From assembly GCA_029378245.1 (NCBI GenBank), contig JARKIF010000005.1, positions 2,232,001 to 2,296,000 of the forward strand: DNA of 64,000 bases, in the 5' to 3' direction. Numbering within the stretch: the first letter of the stretch is position 1; the number at the start of each line of letters is the position of its first letter. The notes beneath the pieces are model-generated. The model was not told where the DNA came from and searched no databases. It saw only the letters and a list, made by a program, of their open reading frames with translations. Both the position numbers and the translations under genes were made by a program. This document shows, piece after piece, positions 10,706-22,128 of the stretch. The stretch comes from Roridomyces roridus. Taxonomy: Eukaryota; Basidiomycota; Agaricomycetes; Agaricales; Mycenaceae.

Positions 10706-12813
10706 GATGGTGAAGAGGGAAGCGAACGCGGAGGAGCGATGAGCTGCGGGACGCCATAATGAATGCACAATATAAAAGGACGAAGCGTCGATTCTCGAGT
10801 TGGTCGTGGAGCCTATTCAGGCAAGTGTTCAGCGGAGAGGCGCATGACCTGATGGCGCCCTGATGCGAATGATACCTTTGATCCCGCGGAGCTTTCAATG
10901 CACCGTGTCCCTAAATCCAGAGAAATCCAGCCCCTTTCCTGCGAATCAAGTCTAGAGTCCAGCCTGTTAGGACAAGTTTGAGAGCGAATGCACTCGATGG
11001 CGGGCTGGGATCTGAATGGCCTGGTCGGACATGTCGTCTAGACCCCAGATTATTTGCTCATAGGATGCCATCGCCCGCTTGACTGCCTGTAAGATGTACA
11101 TCGCGAATGCGGGGAATGAATACGGCGACTTTCCAAGACCCGATATTACGCTTCAGCGGTGGTTAGCAGCGGTCCATCTCTGAGTGCCAGCATCCAGTTG
11201 AAGTTTGAACTTACAACCGGAGTGTCAGAAATGGGCAGTGAAGCGCGGCCGCAAATTCCCAACTTAAACTGGATTCCACGTTCAGGGACATATTAACAAT
11301 CTAAGGAGTCCGTCAAGGAGAAATTCAAGGCTTCGATTCGCCGTCGCTTGTCGTTGATCAAAAGTCTCATCCACATCACTTGGCCCCACAACAAGACGCA
11401 TTGTGTTCGAGTCCCCAGTCGCTGTAGACTGGGATTCACAGCGTTCTGAATGAGACGTTTCCGGAAGGAATTGCTGAAGGGTCTCGATGGTCTATCCGCA
11501 GAGTTTCTGAAGGATTCGTCGCGGCAGGATTTAGGGGGATCGCCATCAGGGCACTATCCCACAATGTCAAATCAGTGGAAGCGGCGGAGCTTCCTATTTT
11601 GGCCATGATCGGCAGATGGACACCGCGTCATCAGTCTTTACGTTACGCGCGGGCCCGATTTGGTATTCACCGCTGTGTTTTGCAAATTGACAGAATAGGG
11701 GTAAATGTTGGGCAAATGCATCATGTCAAGCTTTCCAGATTTCCATGCTTGAGTGCGACGCGCATGGATGTTCAAAGAAGAAGAAGGGCGCTGGGCGACT
11801 CGGACGCGACGGTCCCGTAGTCAACTAGTGTCCAACAAATTAATCGCGATCGAAGCATTCAACGCGTTTCCTACTTGGGCTTCACTAGTCATTGGTCGCG
11901 TCTGGTAGTAGCCTTCACCCAAACTGGCATACAGCGCGGAGTTTTCACGGTGCGTTATCTCCTTTTCAGTTCAAGCAAGTTTCTTTGCCTGGATCCGTCC
12001 GACTGCGAACTTGCAAGGCGTCTCGATCGGTTTTCAACCCCGCGCCATCCGAGACTGCGGGCAGCGGGAATAGGGCCAACATCTGACAGGCGGATAATAC
12101 ACGAGTCTTGAGCTGAGAGTAGTCAACATTCTTCCCTTAAATAAGGACGGTAACTTCATCACCCTTCGAGTCCACCATCCAAGTTGGCTAGCCGCCTGCG
12201 GCATGTGCTCGTTGGGCGGCCTAACCCTCCATGTAGGGAGACAGCCCGCCTGCACGTTCCCGAGGCCTCGCCCGAATCTAGTTGGTTTCTATTCTCCCCA
12301 GGAGTCGTGTCCGACACACCGATATCTCTGGCTCAGCCTCGCCCGTGCACGCCGCGAGAAAACCTGGGCGTCCAGCTGCCGCCCCGCATCTCGAAGAACT
12401 GGACGCATTCGACGAGTCTGTGGCCAATCTTTCTGTATAATCTAATCTATGACAGCCGACTTGAAACCCACTCCGTAGCAAATGACGGACGAGCAGATCG
12501 CTGAGCTGGATTTGCCATGTGTGTAGGATATGATCGTATTCGTACCCGCGCCAGATACGACAACAAAACTGGAAAGGAGAATGTAGCTTGGGGACGGGCG
12601 GCCTGTTTGCAAATCCATGGACAGTGTAAGTCTATACAGATACATGACACGAAAATCATAACAACCCCTTATAACTTGCCCTTCAACTGCGCGTACTTCA
12701 AGCTCTCGTCTATTCAGAAAGGAATGAGTCAAGAAAATCCCGACAAGGGTGACACGCACAGTTGTTATTATACAACGAGTCGCCTGGCACCGCGACGATA
12801 TGTGACTGTCAAA
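10706..12813. other. 2.1 kb without a recognisable gene
   Basis: The interval lies between the 5' end of the intact transporter and the 3' end of the lactate dehydrogenase gene. ORFs here are short and overlap on all frames, none carries a known motif, and none shows credible splice sites linking it to another. It may hold the transporter promoter (near 10706-11000) and decayed sequence. I noticed no terminal repeats or RNA gene. Confidence 0.4.
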
Positions 12814-14810
12814 TTACGCGCAGTCGACCATGGAGGGTACGACGTCCTTGATCGTGGGCGCACCAAGCAGGCGGAGATTCATCTCGAATTCATCCTGAGG
12901 TGGGTGTCAATGTACGGACACAAGACAAGACAAGACAAGACAGACTTACGTGCAGAATCTGGAACGCCTTCTCCACGCCCTCCGTCCCATACGCGCAAAA
13001 CGAGTACAGAACGGCCTCCCCACACCGACCGCAGTCGCCCCAAGCGCAACAGCCTTGAGCACATCCGTCGCCCTCCGTACGCCTCCGTCGACAAAGAGCT
13101 GGAACTTTTCGTTCGGGAACGAAAGCCCGCGTTTCTCCTTCAAGTTCTCCACGACCTCGACGAGGACCTCGATTCCCGAGCGCGCAAAGTCGAGCTGCCG
13201 CCCGCCGTGGTTTGACAGGACCACACCTGCCATACCAGCGTCGTAAGCCTGGAGCGCGTCCTCCCAGCATTGCACGCCTTTGAGGATGAGGGGCATCTTG
13301 GTGATACTTCTGAACCATTTGAGATCATCCCACTTGAGCGCTGTGTCAATGAAACTCTGCGGGAAGTGTCATTTAGTGGAAAAGACCATGTAGAGAGACT
13401 CACACTGATCGCTCGAGCAGCGCCCTGCGAGCGGTCGATGCCCGTAGAGCCAGACTTGCTGACGACAGAAGGATCCTCCGCCTCAAACTTCATCCGCATA
13501 TCCTGCAAGGTGTGAGAATGCCGTTAGCGCTTTGAAAGATAACGATACCTTTTCTCGGCGTCCAAGTTGAGGAGCGTCCACTGTGATAAATAGCCCTTTG
13601 ATACCCCGACTCTCTGCGTGCTGCACGAGCTTCTTGGTGATGGCTCGGTCTTTGTTAACATACCTGGAATAAAATTAGGTCTGGCTGGGCTACTTGGTGA
13701 ATGTTTACAGCTGGAAAAACTGGACCTGACCGGGTTGCGCCGCGTCGACAATCTCGTCAAATGAGCACGAGGCCAATGTCGGAATCTACAGTCGTAAGAT
13801 GAGCACATGACGCCCGCGATGAGAGTTGGGCGCACGGACCATCTGGATGACCCCAGCTTTGGCCGCAGCGCGAGTTAAATTCAGCTCTCCATCCGGGTGA
13901 CCCAGCTTCCCTAGCGCCGTCGCGGACTGCAGTGGGTGAGATGCGTAACGTTGGACGGGGAACAGGGATACGTACAACATAGACAGGCATGGTCGATTTT
14001 TGCCCAAGAATCGTTGTCGACCAGTCGACGTTGGTCACGTCTCGTAGCACCCGAGGCCTAAACCATACTCTGTGATACGCAGCGTGGTTTTCCCGGTGCG
14101 TTATCTCGTCGTCTGCTGCAGACGAATAGTACGCCCATGCCTTGTCCGTGAGTACTTGCCGGGCGATGCTCTGCTGGAGTTCAAGCCAAGACGCCTGCGG
14201 GTAGAGTCACAACACGCACCTCAAAGTCGTGGAGATTCAGAATCTCGGTGAGCGGCGGGCGGCTATCCATCCGCTCCTGCCGCGCCTTCTCCTCATCTGT
14301 AATCTCCACGACGACCTTCTCCACGGTATCAGGCTCTACGGGTCCTAAACTTGAAGGAATAAGACGCGTAGTAAACGGCGAATGAAGCTGCAGCTCACTG
14401 CTTCTCGGGCGGCAAATTGTTGGTAATGGCATCCGGCGGGTGTATCGGCTCGTACTCTTGACTGTAGCAGGCCTGTTGAGACACAGAAACCATTGCAGCT
14501 TTAACACGCACGTCGCATCCTTCCCCGCATATTTCAGGATGATCTTGCTTCCGCCTGCCGAAACGCTTGAATTTGTGAAGTAGAAGGGCAGTGTGAGTCC
14601 ATACCGGGGTGGTCTGTGGAGTATAAGAGAAGGGAGGCAGGAAATGCAGTTTGCCGTACCGTCCAAAAAGTCCGTCACGTCGTATACCTTGCCTTGGAAA
14701 TTGTTAGAGAGCTTGATTTGGGACAGGACGGTGAACTGACCATGCACGATGATCCAACAACTCTCTCTGCTGTTGTGTTCGGCCACAGTCTTTCCAGAGA
14801 TGGTGGGCAT
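12814..14810 (-). CDS. CYB2: Flavocytochrome b2-type L-lactate dehydrogenase with one frame break
   Basis: About 13 exons from ATG 14810 to the stop at 12814. The protein oxidises an L-2-hydroxy acid (typically L-lactate) with FMN and passes electrons through a cytochrome b5 domain. The haem domain shows [22 protein letters not shown] (read across two introns, with the HPGG ligand motif). The FMN barrel shows AYYSSAADDEITHRENH, LGKLGHPDGE, IPTLASCSFDEI, FITVDAPQLGRREKD, SFIDTALKWDDLKWF, LKGVQCWEDAL, the catalytic SNHGGRQLD and FVDGGVRRATDVLKA. After GVGRP the frame is lost: one T appears missing near 13010, because LYSFCAYGTEGVEKAFQILH continues in the next frame and then splices to a normal C-terminus. 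No clear mitochondrial presequence follows the chosen ATG; a longer upstream ORF exists but looks non-coding. Could be a sequence error or a recent lesion. Confidence 0.85.
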
Positions 14811-15564
14811 CGCGGGGTAACGGATAAACAGGTGGAGACGGAAGTGACGGAATGCCTTTATTGACCCGGGCTCAACCCGGCCCGGGCGGAAAACAAGAGC
14901 TTGACCCGAACCTCCATCATCAATGCCTCGAGCTCTAAAGACCCTCCCTCTCCTCGCAAGAAACCCCGTGCCATACACTCCCTCTGATTCGAAAACTCTT
15001 GCTGAAAGCAAGGAGCGCCTGATTCAACGGGAGCTTGACATCGTCGTGTGGCACCCACCGTGTTGCTAGTATCCTGGCTACAGGATAACCCTCCATCGGG
15101 TCAGGATGCAAGCCGCTCTTGCTGCAACGGACGATTGGGCAAATAACTCTGGTATCAACTCCGATCTCAAGTGTTGAACGCTATATTGCAGCCCAAGTTG
15201 AACGAAGTGGCAGGCCCGTTTCATAACTAACTAGCAGTCTACGAACGATCTTTCACCAAGGAAGATCTGGGTACGCTTCGATAGCAACAATAGCATGGAC
15301 TGAACTCTGTGCTTATTATTCTCTTTCTAGCTACCCTGGCTCTGACCCGAGTGCAACGCGAAGACATGGAGCCTTGGAGTTGGATATGTGTGATATATGT
15401 GTGTAAATTGTACGTATTTTTCGCAGGTCTTGATCTTCAAGCAAAGTCAATGTCATACAGTTCGTGCCTGCTGAGCAGCCGCATGGCTCCTGTCCATCTC
15501 TCTCTCTTCCTCCTGCGGGTTTAGAATTGCCGCAACTGGCAACAGAGTTTGAGGACAGGGATTT
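14811..15564. other. Intergenic, presumed promoter of the lactate dehydrogenase gene
   Basis: About 750 bp between the lactate dehydrogenase start codon and the small plus-strand gene. Only short shadow ORFs occur. No repeat or RNA signal was noticed. Confidence 0.35.
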
Positions 15565-16049
15565 ATGTCTATCGCGCCGTTTTCTCAATGGCGTATACTT
15601 AGGGGTATTCCCAAATGGGCATTCGTGATTGACAGATTCTGTCACCGAGACTACTCACCTCCTTTACTCCGCGCGTTGCCCTCCGAGCCCGAACAAAAGT
15701 CCTCCCATTCTTCCCAAAAAACCACTTCTCCTGCCACCGAATCCCCCAGTTGCGCTCTTGAAACTCTCGCGGAAAGAAAGGAACGAGTTCTCCAAGAGCG
15801 GTTCGTATGCCATTGTCTCATTTCCCCGGCTGAAAAGCACTGACCCTTAATCAGCTCAGGCTGCAAGAGGCTGTTGAACCCCTTGTCGACTGTGTAAATC
15901 TCCCCATGGTAGACGATTCAAGTAATTCATTTCAGGACGAAGCCATGATACAAGCAGTGTTGGATCCGTATCTACAAGAATTAGATGCATTCGACCAATC
16001 TCTGAGCGAGACTGATCGGGGTACGCTCTCAGAGTCGCAGCAGGGATAG
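15565..16049 (+). CDS. Small hypothetical protein
   Basis: A two-exon model, 15565..15804 and 15855..16049 with a 50-nt GT-AG intron, gives 144 residues. I do not recognise it. The first exon is Ser/Pro-rich (LPSEPEQKSSHSSQKTTSPA); the second is acidic and helical (LRLQEAVEPLVDCVN, then DEAMIQAVLDPYLQELDAF and SLSETDRGTLSESQQG). The same frame stays open for a further stretch after the TAG at 16047..16049 (DGLFPDVFTPTPQEQRETE and so on, to about 16156), so the stop may be a lesion or part of an unrecognised intron. It converges on lipin. Support rests on the clean splice and composition only. Confidence 0.4.
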
Positions 16050-16236
16050 TATCGCGACGGACTCTTTCCAGATGTCTTCACCCCGACGCCGCAGGAGCAG
16101 AGAGAAACAGAAAAACAAATGGCGGAGATGGACTTCTCTGGACACCCCGGTGTGTGATATTCCACTGGAAAGAACCCCCAAAGAGATTATGCCACTGGAG
16201 TACATACAATATTATGTCTAGTAGTCGGACAAAAGA

Positions 16237-19200
16237 TCACAAAAACGGAACATTCTTCATCTCGCCAGCCGCCAACAAATCCTCATCAAACGCCTCCTCC
16301 TCATCCTGGTGCAGCTCCTCACCATACTGCACGTCCTCATCCTCCATATCAAACTGCAAATCCTCATCATCATGCAACGACCCAGGCATACTCGTCATAC
16401 TCCTCCTCCGATCCCGCCTCCTCCTCCGTTTACCATCAGGATCCAACGGGTCATCATCCTCATCTTCCGAGTCCGCAAACGTATTGGACGAAGACGAATA
16501 CGACTCGGGGCTCAGACTCCTCCGAGCACTCCCCATCGAGGACGCCCGTCCAAAGGAACTAGACAGCGTATTGCTGAGCCGCTCAAACGACGACATCTGC
16601 TGCAGGTCCATCGGGGGCGGTGAAGTCTCACGCGACCTGGGCGTAGTGCTGCCATTGACCTTGTTCAACGCCGCCTGTCGCGCGTTGGAGGTCTGCCGGC
16701 CGCCGACAAGCGAAAAGTTCCGTAGCCGTTGCAGCGTGCTCGACGTGTCCGACCGCGCGCTCAGCGCAGGCGAGGGCGGTGAAAAGTCTGGCAGCGCATA
16801 CTCCTGTACAGGCGGCTTCCAATAATTAAAGTCGGTGTACTCTGGCGTCCACTTGCGATGTATCGGCGGGAACATCTGGTCCACCAAGTCCGTCATGTGA
16901 ATATATGACGACTTGTACCCAGCCAGCTCAAGCAGCTCCAGCTTGACTTCCCCAGTCGAATCGATCGTGAATATCCTGGAACTCGGCACATTCACGCTCC
17001 GATACGACAGCGCGTCCGTGATCCGATTCCCAAACCCAGCATAGAAAGGATTCCTCGCTGCCTCGCCGAAAAGCCTCTGGATGTCCCGGAGACACGCCAT
17101 CTTGAACACTTCAGGCTTGCGCATGATCACCTCACGATGAAGCGACGCCATGAGCCGGTCGGGACTCATAATCACGGGACCTTCGGGGAGCTGGTAGTCG
17201 TTCTGCTTGATCCCTTTGAGGTAGTCGCGCGTCGCGTCCGCTTGACCAATGGCTCGCTGAGGTCAGGTACATGATCTTGTACCCATTCCGCGTGATATCG
17301 GTGTAGAGCTTGGCCACACCAGAGTGCGTCCAATCTCGCCCGACCATCGCAAAGACATGACCAAGCGCATCGGATCTACGAGATGATGAGTTGACTGCAA
17401 GGAAGAGCTCGTAGTGCGTACTTGGTGATCGTCCCGTCAATGTCCGAGACGAGTACAAGATCCGTCGAGTCCCACACGAAAATGCGAGCAGTGCACGCGA
17501 TCACATTCGAAGTCGAAAGCGAGAACGTGATAGAGTTTGGGCCAGGTTTCAAATTGAGTGATTTCTGCCACAAATTAGCAATGGAAGAATGATACAAGAA
17601 AGAACAGCAAACCAGCTGGTCAGATGTCAGCCTTAGTGTCTTGGCAAACTTCTTCCCCTTGCCAGGTGGTGAAAGGTTCGGAGGCCGAATGGGCTCGACT
17701 GGACGCTGAATAGGTGTCGAAGGCGCAGGGGCAGAATCAGCGGGAGGCACGGCGGCTGTAGGCCGCCTCGGCGTCTTCTTGTCAGTGTTATTCTGCAACG
17801 CAATGAGAGGTAATAAGTTCTGCACCGCAACAAAGACGTACGGGCTCAGACGCAGACCATGGTAAATGCGGCCGGTCGGATTCCTGTGAGGGGCTGATTG
17901 CATTCGAGGTCGACTTGCTCCGGCTCCACCATTGCACCCAAGACGAGGAAGTCGGTTTCCTCTTCGGTATCTGTTCAGGGGGCTCCGACTTTGACCGATT
18001 GTGCATCTGTCGCTGAATGTAGTCGTCACTGTCGGTGGGTGTATCCGGCGGAGTCTCCGAGCTCTCGGATGTAGAAGGGGATGTCGGGCGGAGGGGAATT
18101 CCGTTCTTCGTTTGCTGGATGAGGGCGTTTCGCCAGAGCACGAGCGCGTTCATGAGCGGGGAGCCATCGCTTCGTGTAATGTAGCTGTAAAACATTAGGT
18201 CTCTCCTGGAAGAAAAAAGAATACACTCACTGGTCCCCGGACCATCGTATAACAAGCCGTGGGTCCCCCACGACGCTGTCATCCTCGAGCAGACGATCTA
18301 AATCAACCTGTCCCTTCTCGAATAATTGCGCCGCCTCGACCTCGTTATGTCTATCGAATACGCTCACGCCGCCAGTAGCGCCATCCCGATTCCTTCTACC
18401 CCTAGTATCGGTTTCCTCGTCGGCGTCGGCTGAAGTCATCTGCGACACGAGACTGAGCTCAAAGTCGACCTTCTTGCCTTCAATAGAGACGGTGAACTTT
18501 GTAGAGTCGAATTTGCTCGCAGTCAGCCGTCCGCCTGCGCCAAATCCAGCCGTCTCATCCATTGAAACAGATGTGTCGGCAGATTCATCGCCATCCAAGT
18601 CAGCGAGGCGTTCGCGGGCCCTCCGACGTGTGCGCGTGGGGCTGCCTTCCAGGTCTGGGGGCACACTCCGGCTGCGCGTTGCCAGGCCAGGGGTCTCTAC
18701 AGAGTCCAGCTGATCTTCATTCTCCTCCGGAGTCGTGTCGACACCCATCTGGCTCAGCCCAGCCCGTGCACGTGGTGAGCGCCCCCACGTCGCTGAAACA
18801 TCCTTGCCTCCTGCGAGCCCAGCACCGACAAACGTGGTCTTGAGCGGCGAGGGTTGCGGGAAGGCACCCCACTCCCATGAATACTCTACGTCCAGTTTCG
18901 GCAGAGCAGGCGGAGGCTTCGGGGTCGGAGACGGGGTACGAGAACCTGGATTTAGAATTTAGCAACGGATACTTGGCAAGTTTTCAGTTACGCACGCATT
19001 GTCCCGTCATCCTCTGCAGTAATCGTGCGTTCGCGGTCGTGCTTTGAACGAGAATGGTAACCCTCGCCATCAAGCGCGATGTCCGACTTGTACTGCACTT
19101 CAGGTTCCTCCGAGGACCGTTGGGGCACCTTGAGCGCCGCATCGATGCGTTGGTCTGCATCCATGGCAAGCATGGACTGAAGGGGTGGCCAGAGGTGCAG

Positions 19201-19794
19201 GACTAGCGACGGGAGAAGACGATAGAGACAGGGCTGACGGTCGTTTGTGGACCGACGGGCCTGCATCGAGGTCTAGAAACTCGGGCTCCTCTACTGCGGG
19301 TGTCTTTGGAGTCGCGGAGGGGTCGTCGGCGGGAGGCTCGTCCGGATCTTGCCTTGCGCCAAATCTGTCAGTTAGACCGTCCTTCCCTGTTCCTTCTTCC
19401 TCGGTCCGGGTAGGGTGGAGAATGGGACTGGTAATGAGGTCCTCCGGGACGTCGTCGTCGGTCTCGAACACGAAAAAAGCCTCCCCTGCGTCACCGATCT
19501 TCATGTCGAACGGAATGGTGTGCCCATTGACGGAAACTCTAACCTGTAACGATCGCGATGAGCAGAGTGGACTTTGGAGGGGATTGTACCCACCTTCTTC
19601 TCACTTGGGCGAAGGACCTGCCATTTGCCGAATCTAACGTGAAATGGAGAACATGCGAGTTCGGTGGCACCGGTGGAGGTGGGACGCTGAACCACAATGA
19701 CGTCGATTGCACCGGTGAGGGTCGCGGGGTTAATCTCCCTGTAATACTGGTACGGGGCGGATATAGTGCTGATGGCGCCTCTAATGTAGTTCAT
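16237..19794 (-). CDS. PAH1: Lipin / phosphatidate phosphatase PAH1 with one frame break
   Basis: Eight exons: 19794..19594, 19543..19211, 19176..18996, 18945..18231, 18184..17842, 17792..17613, 17564..17422 and 17375..16237. Lipin dephosphorylates phosphatidate to diacylglycerol at the ER and nuclear membrane. The N-terminal lipin domain starts MNYIRGAISTI with GAIDVIVVQ and FGKWQVLRPSEKKV; the middle holds YSWEWGAFPQPSP; the C-terminal HAD domain has the catalytic DIDGT (DxDxT class) and SDALGHVFAMVGRDWTHSGVAKLY. The exon lengths sum to one base over a multiple of three. A surplus base lies near 17258, right after KIMYLTS, after which the family sequence (AIGQADATRDYLKGIKQND) resumes in another frame. 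The intron between exons 2 and 3 (40 nt) is short and uncertain. The tail is long, Ser-rich and acidic. Since lipin is important for growth, a sequence error is the likelier reason for the break. Confidence 0.88.
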
Positions 19795-20562
19795 CGTCCG
19801 CCCTGGTTACGGGTGGTGGAAGGCAAGGGAAGAGCAAGATCACTGGAGCAGAAGAAGAGGCATTAAATGTGTGATCGGCACCTGATATTTTCGATACGAC
19901 CATCTCGATCACAACTGACGTCGACCTTGTTCGCCCCGACGCGTCGCTGACTGTCTCTCATTCTCACTCTCAACACTACGTGCATTGTGCACAAAACTCT
20001 CTCCTCGAAAAAAGCGGTATTATTGGACGAAGGAGACCCGGCCGAACAAAAAACAGTTTGGGGGTTGGGGAAAGATGTCATGTCAGGTTGGGGAAACCGC
20101 GCCCGCAAGAACGGCGTCGGCGTATAGTGGACCCATGACGTCCGGATTGTCTAGCCCGAAACGCGTCTGAGATCCGTCGTATGATTGGGCGGCTCAAGAA
20201 ACGTTGGAAGAACGTGTGTGTCGTGTTAATTTCCAATTATTTCCGTCTCTCTCCGTGTGCCACAGACGATACCGGACTTCACCAGCTCCGTTCATTTCTC
20301 GATGATTGTCGTGGGCGTCGTCCAAAGTGGATCCACAGCGATCAAGAATTTGCCAATCCAGGATGCCAATCTGTGCTTCTCCTCGTTCTCATATCCATGT
20401 GACTGCAGATCGCTCCGACTCCCGTCGCGTCACGGTCAGCTTGCGTCCTTATGGATACCTCGGAGGCCACTTGCAATGTGCCGCAAGTGCCCTATTAAGG
20501 TCTCAAATCTTGAGACACTCCTAACAATTCTCCTTTGCTTCTACTTCTACCACCCACATCTT
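19795..20562. other. Intergenic between lipin and the kinase
   Basis: This 770-bp divergent interval should hold both promoters. Short ORFs overlap on both strands without family resemblance. An A/T-richer stretch with runs of pyrimidines (20520-20560) lies just before the kinase ATG, as is common for fungal promoters. Confidence 0.4.
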
Positions 20563-21932
20563 ATGCTTCAGTCTACTTCACTCCCCAATCTCACCGGCCG
20601 CACTGTCGAGGGCGGCCGTCTTCAAATTGTAACCCTTCTCGGCGCCGGCGCCTATGGCAAGCTCTATCGAGCCATTGACACCAACCCCACCCCGCGTTCC
20701 CGCCCCTACTCTTGGCCAGGCGCATTTCCCACTTCCTCAAATTCCTCAATTTCTTCCTCTTCCTCCGCGTCACCCAACATATACGCCGTCAAGTGCCTTG
20801 TGAGACCGCCCCCGCGCACCAAGGATGCCAAGATACAGCGGCGCGAACGCTCCCTTCACCTTCGCGTGTCCTCCCATCCCAACATTGTCACCCTGCATCG
20901 GCACTTTACCGACAAGTCTCATTGCTTCCTGGTTATGGACTATCACCCACGAGGCGACCTGTTTCAAGCCATCACAGAGGACGTCTACTTCAGAAAGCCG
21001 GAGCTCATCAAGGCCACGTTTGCTGCCATCGTGCAAGGGGTGCAGTTTTGCCACAACAAAGGCGTGTATCATCGAGATATCAAGCCGGACAACATCCTGG
21101 TCGACTTTGATGGTTGTAGCCCTTGTCTCGCCGACTTTGGTTTGGCCACATCGCACAAAGTCTCCCGAGAAGCAGATTGTGGGACGGGAAGTTACATGTC
21201 GCCTGGTATGTCCTCTTCCCTTCTATAGTCGACTTGTTCTTACATCTCGCAGAAACTTTCGCCTCTTCGGGAACGGTCTGCTACCGCCCAGCCCTCAGCG
21301 ATGCATGGGCTCTTAGCATCACGCTCATCAACCTCGTTACGGCCATGAATCCCTGGCATGCCGCGCGTCCCCTCCATGATTCGAGGTTCCGATCATTCAT
21401 TCGCCAGCCCGACTACTATCTTCTCAACATCCTCCCCATCTCCTCTGATCTCTCTGCTGTCCTGGTGCGCACCTTTCACCTCGACCCCACCGTGCGGCTC
21501 CCGTTGGCGCAATTTGCCGATGAAGTGCAGAAGATCGACGATTTGTTCATAAGTGAGGAAGAGCTGGAGTTTGCGACCCCTGCCGTGCGCCGCGCTGCGG
21601 GGTATGTTGTCGAGGGTGAAGAGTTCGATCCTAGCGAACCGATAGACGACGCTGAGCCAAGCAACAGCGGCAGCGGGTATAGTTCCGACCTACGCCCCCT
21701 TCCTGCAGGCCTGCTACCACGGTCTCCATCTCCGTCGCCCCCTGCTGCTCCCGGTCACCAACGAAAGCCCCCTCGCCGTTCAGCTTCCGACCCAAGCAAC
21801 TCGTCAGGCCGGGCATGCGTCTTGACGCTAGATCTTCCTCGCTCCGTGTCATCCAGTCCACAGGATGCCGCTGTGCCCAAACTCGGAAAATTCAAGCGCT
21901 TCATGCGCCGTTTGCGTGTGTGGCGGAAATAG
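20563..21932 (+). CDS. Serine/threonine protein kinase, Ran1/Sks1-like
   Basis: Two exons, 20563..21205 and 21253..21932, give 440 residues. The kinase domain fills the first two thirds: glycine loop LLGAGAYGKLYRA, catalytic lysine in YAVKCL, an insert rich in Ser and Pro between loop and lysine, HRDIKPDN catalytic loop, DFGLAT, and SPE at the exon junction in place of APE. After activation-loop residues GTGSYMSP the next exon gives DAWALSITLINLVTAMNPW, the pattern of the fungal Ran1(Pat1)/Ksp1/Sks1 group, which links nutrient state to growth and meiosis. The C-terminal quarter is low complexity (acidic, then Pro/Ser-rich) and ends in a basic patch (KRFMRRLRVWRK). The ATG at 20563 was taken because the upstream in-frame sequence looks like promoter. 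The group assignment is by motif resemblance only. Confidence 0.85.
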
Positions 21933-22128
21933 AGGGTTTGCATTGTTACTTTTATCTCAGAGTCGGTACTTGGCGCGCAGTACTTAATCAAAATTGTATT
22001 CACGGCACGTTTTTTTGAGGAAGCCCGATTAGGAAGGAGCGTCAACCTGAAAATTTTCCGTTCGCTTGCCTTCTTTTCTTCCTCCCACCTCCCTCAGCAA
22101 AAAATCGCTCCAGTGGTGTCGTTCAGCC

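Noticed and set aside
12517..13215. 232-residue plus-strand ORF
   Set aside because: Overlaps the lactate dehydrogenase C-terminus in antisense and has no family resemblance.
8559..14810. Sugar transporter plus lactate dehydrogenase as a metabolic gene cluster
   Set aside because: They are separated by 2.1 kb of empty sequence, no further pathway genes are nearby, and the other neighbours are housekeeping genes.
16154..16825. 223-residue plus-strand Ser-rich ORF
   Set aside because: Antisense of the Ser-rich, acidic lipin tail.
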